From: Isoetes taiwanensis
Lineage: Eukaryota > Streptophyta > Lycopodiopsida > Isoetales > Isoetaceae
Direction: 5' to 3'
Length of the DNA: 64,000 nucleotides
NCBI GenBank assembly: GCA_021234155.1
Contig: JAJEKV010000009.1
Location: 9,928,546 to 9,992,545, forward strand
Part shown: positions 55,860 through 64,000 of the stretch, one piece after another
Layout: every line of letters begins with the position of its first letter
Position numbering within the stretch: the stretch's first letter is position 1
Made by a program: the position numbers and the translations under genes
The notes under the pieces: generated by a model
Seen by the model: only the letters and a program-made list of their open reading frames with translations
The model's database searches: none
What the model was told of the DNA's origin: nothing

Positions 55860-58800
55860 TGGGAGTTTTACCTTTAAAAGAATACATGGTTAATATTCTA
55901 AGCTCAATTTCCCTACCTTAAAGTGTGAGAGGGTATCACTTTTATAAACATGTTTTATGGTGAAAGTTAAATAATATCTATGTATGTTTTGTGAAAAATT
56001 TTGCTCCATAGTTGTTACTGCTTCGATCAATAAAATAATTTGACTTCAATGTGTTGAATTCCTTTGCTTTATTTTGTCCTATATTTGACTGTTGCAAGTT
56101 CAATTCCAAATACAATGGTCAACATCATATACCAAGTAATGTTAAGGTTTGCAGTTTATGAAGTTAGCATTTCAATTGTTATTACATGACTTCTAATTCG
56201 CACTCACTAAAGATAACCTATGATAGATCTTCCATATCTTTTAAAGAATATTGTGTTTGCATAAAATATGCGTTCGATGAACGAGTATAATTGAGTCCCA
56301 AATAGCAAGTTCAATGCAAATATATGAACATATATGAAGATATGCGAAGAATAAATAGCTCTCCAAACAATGGTAGTCAGGAATACTATGGACATGAGAC
56401 AAGCGAATGCAATGGTGAAAGGATGACAGGGATATATTATACCCCCCATCAATACCCCATGCATACATACCCCATGGATTGCCTTAAATCCCGACCGGTT
56501 AAAAGAAAATGAACGCTCCAGAACTTGATACGTCATGGGGCATTATAAAAAGGTCATCGGACAGTCAGCCAAAGGGAATGCAACGACATCTTTACATCGT
56601 TCGATAGAAGGGGGCAGGGTGAATCCTCACCATCCATTATGGGCAAGCAGGTCCAAGGAAGATGTAAAAATTAAGGCTTTGAATCGTACCTATGAAAATC
56701 AATGGGAGTTTCAGGCTTTGAATTTTCATTGTCCAGATTGAGGTTTCGTGTTCGTCGAAATCAGAGAGGAAATATTCCCCTTGCTTCATCGAAATCTAAT
56801 AAAAAATCTAATTGTGAAATTGTGCCTATGGCAAACACTAGAGCTGTTGTAGTGTATGGTAGTGATGCCATGACGGAGCCTAAGAAACGTGTTGCAAATA
56901 GCAAATGGAGGTGTAGAGTTTGGCGACGAAACTACATCATATTAATCGGCCCCTTTGGTTTTGTTCTTATGGCGGAAACCTTTGGTTTTGTTCCAATACT
57001 TATTTCCGCCCTGAAAACCTTTGGAAGATGATAACCAAATGTTTCGAAAGTAAGTCTTCAATTATGGGGTATCAAGTGAGTTACCTTGGCATAAACTTCC
57101 AAAGCCACATTCGCCAAGTACTAAACATTTATATTACAACGAGGACTTATACACTAATTAAGAACTTCAATGTCTGACAAAAACAATACGTTAAACGGCC
57201 AATACATTTAGCAGAAGGAAACCCAATTGTTGCAGAACATGATTACTTCTGACGACAATAACACATCGATCAACATACATAACAATAGAACATTGGTTGG
57301 CATTCATGATTTGAAAATAACACCAAATGGAAATGCTAAATAGGTATCCACATATAGTGGAGGAAACAGTGAGGGCTCTAGAAGGGAGTACTGTGGATTT
57401 GAAGGAAGAACATGATCAGGTGACTCAGGATGGTTCAAATTTGAAGGAAGTGGACAATTTGCACGGGAATACGCAATTAGTGGAAATTCGACTGCCTCGA
57501 GTGCTTCAGGTTGTTTTATATGTTGAGAAAGTAGACACTTCGCATGAGAATGTCCAAGTGGTGTAGGAATAGGTTATGATGGACAAAAGGATCATTGACT
57601 GAGTAACAAAGGTCATGGACAAGAAAGACAGGCAAGACGAGGAAGAAAAAATTCGAATAACATAATTAATTTCTTAATTATTAAATTCTTCAAGACTTCT
57701 TTGTAGTTAGTTCTTGAATTGGACTTCAACTTCCTTTTCCTATTAAATAGCATCCTTTCAAATAATAGATCACACACGAATTTGAAGAGCTAAGATGGCA
57801 CAAGGTGAATTAAAACCCGAGATCTTGCGTTGTATACTTTCACATTCCATAATGCCTTAGGATTGTTTTAAAAGATTTAGAAGACACGTTTGAGATTGTC
57901 TATCCACAATGCAAAAGCAGAATATTTCTTGAGGGCACAAACTATATAGACGGATTTATGTCTCCGTTTTACCTCTTAGATGTCCCAAATGCATGTAATT
58001 AAGATGTGCTTCAATTTCTCATCTATTAAACCTACATTTCACATCGGAGGCCTAAGAACAAACCTAGTTATTAGGGTCAGAGGATATTTCATTTAGAGCC
58101 AAGATGCAATAAAACTAATTATGAAAAGGTTTCATCAGATTCCTTATATAACATCTAAGGAACTTTTCGCGTCTACGTTGACAGAATCATAAGGGAATAT
58201 TAGGGAATTTACATTAGAGAATTCCGCATCTTCATAGACATGTCTATTTGACCAAGACAATGACAGAGAATGCATCGCAAGGCAAGAAGTTCCTGGACAT
58301 GAATTTCCCGGTCCATTGGGTTCATATGAAAAATGTAGGATGTCGTTTTTAGTGTTTTACTCATGCGGCGACTCCCAAGAAGAGAAGCTATATGACGACC
58401 TCTGATTATCACAAGATATCCATTGCTGCCTTTTGGTCTCAAAACAGTGCGTTCTATCACTCTCGGAGAAAATTTCTGGGAATTAAAAAAAAACAGTGAA
58501 GATATCTAGGCCAAATTATTAAAACAAAATAAATTTTGAGAGGAACCATAGTAGAAGAACATTGTCTCATAAGTTCGTGCGAGTATTCCATGTGTTTCTT
58601 ATGCTTTCTAATAGTGATATATGTTCAGATTCAATTATGAAACTATCATAATAATATAGTGGTAAATTAAATAATGACCCATAGGCATATGTGAATGCAA
58701 GATATGCCCATAGTAGCGATCTTGCTATTATTTCTTTGTATGCCAATCAGAATTAGGTAGAAATAGTCAATCATACGTGTGCAACTACCCGTGCTTCCTT

Positions 58801-59430
58801 CCCATTCAATCCATAATCTTCCCCACATTTATGGTCATAATCTTTTAGGGTAAGGTTTTCAAGACAAACATGATTACGTCTCTGTTTATGATGATAACCT
58901 TCTAAGATAAGGTTTGCAAAACAACAATGTTTAGGTCTATAAAATAATTTCACTATTTAGACATAAGAAGTATTATCGTTCCCCCTAGCCATTTCTTTCA
59001 ATCTTATCTTGCTTTTCCTTCTATGTTTCTTTATGATTTAAGGGGCCTAGGTCGCCCAGACTCAAGGAGCTTACATTTGTGGATTTAATCCCCGTTTCCG
59101 ATATATGAGATAACAGCTATATAACCTAACATGTTGTCGCAACTTCTATTGAGGCATCTTTTGAGACACACCATGATCTCCCTATCATAGCAAACAAAAT
59201 GTCAGAAAATGATCTTTCAATTTTATAAATGCTACTTATAGAGCTCTAGCTTTATTTGAACTCAAATATGTTAATGGAATAAGGATAAATAACATTACAT
59301 CCTAGACATTGCATGCAAGGTTCGTAAGGTGCATATAAGTGTCTATTGAGTGCAACCTTGCCCAATTAATCTTACAATGACATATGGGAAAATTCTTAAG
59401 TAGGATACCCTAGATGTTACAGGGAATGAA
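55860..59430. other. Gene-poor stretch with minor frames
   Basis: Frames 56535-56741, 56702-57031 and 57327-57566 show no domain. The last (RALEGSTVDLKEEHDQVTQD) is charged and might be an exon. Around 58830-58920 a ~55-bp unit is imperfectly duplicated (AACCTTxTAAGATAAGGTTT). Otherwise nothing is supported. Confidence 0.4.
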
Positions 59431-59434
59431 CTAG

Positions 59435-59575
59435 AGAACTGATCGGGCAGGGCAAAATAGCTCCGTAACTTCTGGAAAGGGGTTGCTCTCCTATCGTGTA
59501 TGACGGGAGAGCGGCATCGACAAGGGGGTAGCGACTGTTTAGTAAAAACACAAGACTTTGCTAAGTGAGATGAGC
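59435..59575 (+). pseudogene. Nuclear fragment of organellar large-subunit rRNA
   Basis: Contains AAAATAGCTCCGTAACTTCT, GGTTGCTCTCCTATC, GAGAGCGGCATCGACAAGGG, and GCGACTGTTTAGTAAAAACA followed by CAAGACTTTGCTAAGT. These are the conserved late-domain signature of bacterial-type LSU rRNA (CUGUUUA..AAAAACACAG and UAGCUCCGUAACUUC..GGAGAA). The TTTAGTAAAAACACA and TGCTAAGT wording matches plant mitochondrial 26S more than plastid 23S, from memory. Only about 115-140 bases are present, so it is a short organelle-to-nucleus transfer. Confidence 0.75.
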
Positions 59576-60128
59576 ATAACAAAATATCATTGATGTTGCA
59601 CCTTAGCATATAGAGTCCATATGCATGCAATATTAAGGTTCTAATGTTACAACCAATAATGGCAATATTTTGCTTCTTCAAACACTTTGTTACCATTGAC
59701 AAATTGTACACCACTAATATTTTGAGACTAATATAAAAACTGAATATGCCTTACGATGCTGACATATACAATTAAATTCAGAAATTAAAAATTGCGTGCT
59801 CAAATTAAAAGGAAGATCGGATACAATTACGGTATCCATTCTGCTTCAAATCATCGCTTAAATTCCAGCTAAAGTAGCTTTTCGCATTTATGATAGACAG
59901 CTTATAGAATTTCCCGATGCTATAAATACCAATGGGATGCATAATTTCATGCATGCACGTCTGATCTGTGTTCGACTTCTTCCTTTCCTCTACTATTCTT
60001 GCTCAATTGCTCCAAGGTTATTTGCAAAGAAAATTCTCAAATTAAACAATAGAAAGTGAACTCGTTTATGGATTAGAGAATTAGGAAAGATGCACTTTTA
60101 ACATCTGCAAGCTAATCCATGCTTTTTT
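59576..60128. other. Upstream region of the 60.1 kb frame
   Basis: AT-rich. TATAAATACC at 59921-59930 and CATGCATGCACG just downstream resemble a promoter with a TATA box. A TTTTTGCAG acceptor lies at 60124-60132, so 60,0xx could be a leader exon or intron. Confidence 0.4.
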
Positions 60129-60158
60129 GCAGATAACTTTGAATAGTTCGGATCAGAG

Positions 60159-60531
60159 ATGGGCATTCCACTCTCAGCTGATGTAGTGGCCAGAACAACT
60201 AATACTAATAAGTTCTTATGCATTGCAGTACGAGATCGTCCTGATGAAGAAGTAAAACACATAAAATGTGGATGGATTGAAGGAAAGGCAGGAGTAATTT
60301 TTCGTGCACTAGGAATTGAACGATATTTCCCAGATTTTATGTTCAGTTTGCTAGAAGACGTGCACACAGACTAGCCTGGGAGTACAATTCACTCAATGCT
60401 TCACCGATATCTTCCCTATGGATCCTTTGGCCCAGCTACATTGTTCAACCCAATTGCAGGGTGGACACATGGAAGAATTAAAGTACTATTGTTCAAGCCA
60501 CGAAATCAAACGGGCAAAGCATCGTAATCTC
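60159..60531 (+). CDS. Hypothetical protein with internal in-frame TAG
   Basis: 71 codons (MGIPLSADVVARTTNTNKFL, then EVKHIKCGWIEGKAGVIFRA and IERYFPDFMFSLLEDVHTD) end at TAG (60372-60374). The same frame then stays open for another 51 codons (LHRYLPYGSFGPATLFNPIA, GWTHGRIKVLLFKPR) to TAA near 60530. Both parts look coding. The upstream AG acceptor suggests a spliced gene. I do not recognise the protein. The TAG is most simply a nonsense mutation; readthrough is possible but has no support here. Confidence 0.45.
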
Positions 60532-61981
60532 ATTATGTTTGCCTACAAATTGTATGTAAACTGATATTGGATGATTGTGCAGTACCTAGCACATGGAAGG
60601 ATGCTAGCACAAGCAACAGCTGTACCATCAACATCAAATTTTGTATCACAATGAAATAATGAATCTGAGGTTGTAGCTGCAGCCAATGGATCATCTTAAA
60701 TGATGGTTCTGTCAATGAAAGCTAAAACTTACTGTTATGAGACCACAGGGAATTCTAAGTGTGCTTATGATAAGTTATAGTATTTAAAGTTTATATAGGA
60801 TCGTCTCTAGCTACTTTCTTAACAACAGACATGTGCTCCTCTTTTGTGGGAAGTGTTCATCTTTTGTATTTTGAAAAAATATTATAAATAGATTGATCTT
60901 TTTTGCAGTCAGCAATGACTGTTTAAGCATAGAAGAAAGCAACAGGCAACCATTTCTTAACGCTCCTGCAACAATATTATAGGCATCCTTCTTTCACGGA
61001 TGCACTATTCACTACTTGAGTCTCATCAAGAACTATATACTGCCATATTCTTACCTTCAACAAAAAAGAGTATTCCAAAATTATAGCTCTACACTTTAAC
61101 ATCTACAACCTTAAAGCAAAAAATACAGAGGCGAGCAGAATGCAAGTGTCAGCGACAACGACACCATTGCACTTGTGGACTACACAAAGGTAGATGAACA
61201 ATGAATTGTTCCTTAACTACTTCATAAAAAAAAAAGCAGCACCAAAGAAAGTCACATACAATACATATGGCATCTGGAAAATAGATGCCATCCTACCAGT
61301 CACATGCTGCTAAAAACCAATGTTAAAATCCAGGAACACATCATTCCTAAGAATGAATCACAAGGCAAAGGATGGGGTGATATGATTTCTCACATTCAAA
61401 CAAAAGAAAGAGGATCTGCAGATGGCACTTCTCACAAGAAAATAGAATAAAAGCGATGGGGTAAAAGTGTTTCTGACAATGATGTAACAGAGATAGGAAC
61501 TCATGATAGAAATGACCCAGGCAACTACAATATGCATGTAGAGTTTGTCTTGCTTTACATGAAATACAATATGCTTGTGAAGGTTGTGTTCCTTTCTTCT
61601 TCTTCTATATTTGAATACCTATATAACAAACTGCACTTTGGCAAAAACCAAATTGGGAAGACTGTTGAAGCACACAAACTCCACAGACTATTTTCTGTTT
61701 CCTACACAGTAATAAAATTCGACCTTAGATTGCTTATGCTATTTTATGTGCTGTAAATTTTGACCACCAACAGTTGAAAAATTTTATTGATTTCCAAGAT
61801 AAATTGCATAAAAAATTATGCAGGTATACAGAAAATTAGACTCTTCTTCAAAAAGATAGGTAGTAAAATACATTACTTCCTGTGATTACAAAGTATGAAC
61901 AATTAGTATATGGTCATGCTAATAGTTATAAGTGGAAAACTCACAGAGGCAACAAAATATCTGTTATATAAAATTACATAT
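60532..61981. other. Gene-poor stretch
   Basis: No convincing gene. Frame 61532-61756 has no domain. Confidence 0.4.
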
Positions 61982-62847
61982 TCAGAACTTCTTCTGATCA
62001 TGCTGTGCTCCACCACGATAGATGTTCATTGTCCATTCAAGCTCGCCTACGACTTGGAATTCCAATATATCACCAACTTTAAGAGTAGTGGCTGGCTAGC
62101 AGGTCCCAATTATGACTCAAACAATATCGACTGGTTTTTGCTTTCAGATTAGTGTCAATACCATCTGGTCCATGAACAAGGATTGCAGAACCCCTTGGAG
62201 GCATTCGCCAACGATCTTCCTCCTTCAATCTCTGACACAGAAAATAGAGAGCTAAGAATTTCCGGAAGGAAAACTAATCAAAGGGGAAATTTTTACTCAC
62301 CAATCCCAATGAATAAATACGTTTGAGCAGTGGAACTTTAAAAGGTTTCTTAATGTCTGGTTCATCATCTGATACATTAACAGAGTCTTCTGGTTCTTTT
62401 GCTACACGTCTTTGTCGAGCATTAACAACTTCCTGCCCTGCTTTTCCATCCTCTACCTGCCAAATTCCAAGGGCTTTGGTCCGATTGCTGCCATCGCACT
62501 TCTTTGCAAATACCCTGTTGCTATCCTCCGACATCACACAAAAAATAACATCACCATCTACGAAGAGATTATCAGTCAAGAAAGCTTCCCATCCTTGGCC
62601 AAAAAACAATTTTGGCCCTGCAGATGCCACAAAAACTTGATGTTTTTTCCCATTTGGTCCTACAACTATCACATAACAATCTGAGCACAAAGGAACATGA
62701 TGGAGCTCCTGGAAATAAGAAAAATGAGAAGTACATAGCAGAGAGATAAAAAAAATCTACTAGAGCAACCTACAAGTAAAAAACGACTGGGATTACAAGC
62801 AAATGTCCATAATCGACATGTATCAGAAAACTTCTTGCCGTCGCCAT
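61982..62847 (-). pseudogene. B3-domain paralog of the 54.3 kb gene, frameshifted
   Basis: The minus-strand exons 62847-62797 (MATARSFLIHVDYGHLL), 62708-62301 and 62231-61982 mirror the three exons of the plus-strand gene, with the same splice phases. Module 1 has GPKLFFGQGWEAFLTDNLFV then DGDVIFCV, with the canonical G-D that the other copy lacks. An acidic linker (NVSDDEPDIKKPFKVPLLKR) follows. Module 2 starts EEDRWRMPPRGSAILVHGPD and RYCLSHNWDLLA, then loses frame: one base too many near 62094 gives TAA, while the next frame continues KVGDILEFQVVGELEWTMNI to a TGA at 61982. Either a real lesion or a base error. If it is an error, the gene is intact. Confidence 0.75.
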
Positions 62848-64000
62848 CAGTCTACCTTCGTTCATCTCCATGCAAGATAACTCGTTCTGCTGGAGGATAT
62901 TTGACTGCTTCAATATAAAAAATAATATACTATAAATATGGTTCTTAAACTATATGATTCTTATTTAATGATGACGTTGCTGACATATATACTACACATA
63001 ATCCTATGAAAAGACACAAACACACTAATGGTTGTATAAAAAAAAAATATGCAATTAGTGCACTATGATACTTGAGTAAATAAAATATCCAATTATGCCT
63101 AATGAGGCATTCAAAATTTAGCAAGGCCTGAGTTTATAGTAAAGTAGGAAACAAAAGAATATTACAAGGGCCATTGTTACATGGAGAATGTGTAGTTGTG
63201 ATCTTTGTTGAAGATACATATTTGATAGCAAAGATTCTATTAGCCAACTCTACGATGTAATAAAACATCTTATTGGGTATTCGACTAATCTCCATAATAC
63301 TTCACCAAGCCAAATCTTATTCCCGAAAGCGACACAAATGCTTCATCTAGTCAACTAAGTGCCTTTCACATGTTTCAAAGGCAAATCTTTCTGGATTGTT
63401 TTAATGTCTTTGGAAATCTGCCTACTATAAGTCATAGATATAAATCTTCCTGGTTCTTAACTACACCTAGTTTTTTCTATGTGTACGTTTGTAGGGGTCA
63501 GCTTTGTGTAGTTTTGGAATATTATTTCGTAGTATCACAAACTATTATACAATTTCAAGAATTGCAAATATACTTCTCAAAGTTCAAGTGTAACATGTAG
63601 GCATCTCATGTACCACTGTATTAATTGCAGGCATCTCATGAGATACTGTATTAAATAATATCTTATGGAAATCCATATGTAATTTGAACATTTGCTCCCT
63701 TTTGTATCCACATAATTATATCAAATTACTCTTCCTTATAGACATCTTCTTTACATTCACAACCATCCATTACTATTACATGCAAAGTCAAATATTTGGC
63801 CCAAAAATATTTCTCTTTAGTAACTCAGTCCACTAAATTTAAAGAAGTCGGAAAAAAGAAATCTTCATGGCAAAATGAGAACATCTCTAAGAGAAAAGTT
63901 CTTATAGGGTGCCCAACATCTCTAAATTATGATCTGTTCCTACATGATGTTAACGCAATTTGTAGATATTCATTCTAACTAACATAACTGGATCCGGAAC
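62848..64000. other. AT-rich right end
   Basis: Upstream flank of the minus-strand B3 paralog. A 'gcatctcatg' phrase is duplicated near 63600 and 63631. Frames 63370-63600 and 63796-63978 have no domain. Confidence 0.4.

Overview
The window looks like nuclear DNA of a land plant with a large, transposon-rich genome. Supporting signs are GT-AG introns, L1-type LINEs, a long LTR retrotransposon, MITEs, a tRNA-derived SINE-like family, a PPR pseudogene, an ATG8-interacting (ATI) protein gene and B3-domain genes. The ATI and B3 proteins are quite diverged from flowering-plant versions. A gymnosperm or fern-like lineage would fit, but the sequence does not settle this.

Layout. 0.76-8.1 kb is a pile of decayed LINEs: one LINE is interrupted by a second on the opposite strand, followed by the 3' end of a relative of the second, and later by an independent L1 3' end with a poly-A tail. 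At 5.6-6.4, 10.5-10.8 and 11.6-12.9 kb lie copies of a SINE-like repeat, partly in tandem. 13.6-14.0 kb and 41.6-42.0 kb hold two copies of a hAT-like MITE. 14.1-15.3 kb is a GC-rich inserted block with duplicated palindromes, next to a minus-strand PPR pseudogene. 17,075-28,039 is an almost complete LTR retrotransposon with long LTRs, a primer-binding-site remnant, a polypurine tract and a perfect 5-bp target duplication. I see no recognisable pol, but its leader carries five regularly spaced nested hairpins. It sits inside an exon of a minus-strand HAD/NIF-type phosphatase gene, whose two halves still join in frame.

28.4-32.4 kb is the strangest region. A broken minus-strand gene of unknown function is flanked by about a dozen copies of a short GC-rich palindrome, most of them in a cluster that includes a ~295-bp foldback. 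32.4-38.5 kb is AT-rich and almost gene-free. The clearest intact gene is the ATI-like gene at 39.4-40.5 kb. 42.5-45.0 kb is satellite-like: a ~75-84 bp tandem repeat interrupted by a nuclease-like ORF and a gypsy gag fragment, then 650 bp packed with TGACA motifs.

46-63 kb holds small-exon genes: an RPA1-like (replication protein A large subunit) gene with lesions, a three-exon B3-domain gene at 54.3-55.2 kb, and its inverted, frameshifted paralog at 62.8-62.0 kb. There are also several coding-like exons I cannot name and a ~115-bp fragment of organellar large-subunit rRNA. The genes show no operon-like cooperation; the main theme is gene decay by transposon insertion, frameshift and repeat expansion. 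All calls are from reading the sequence; no search was run.
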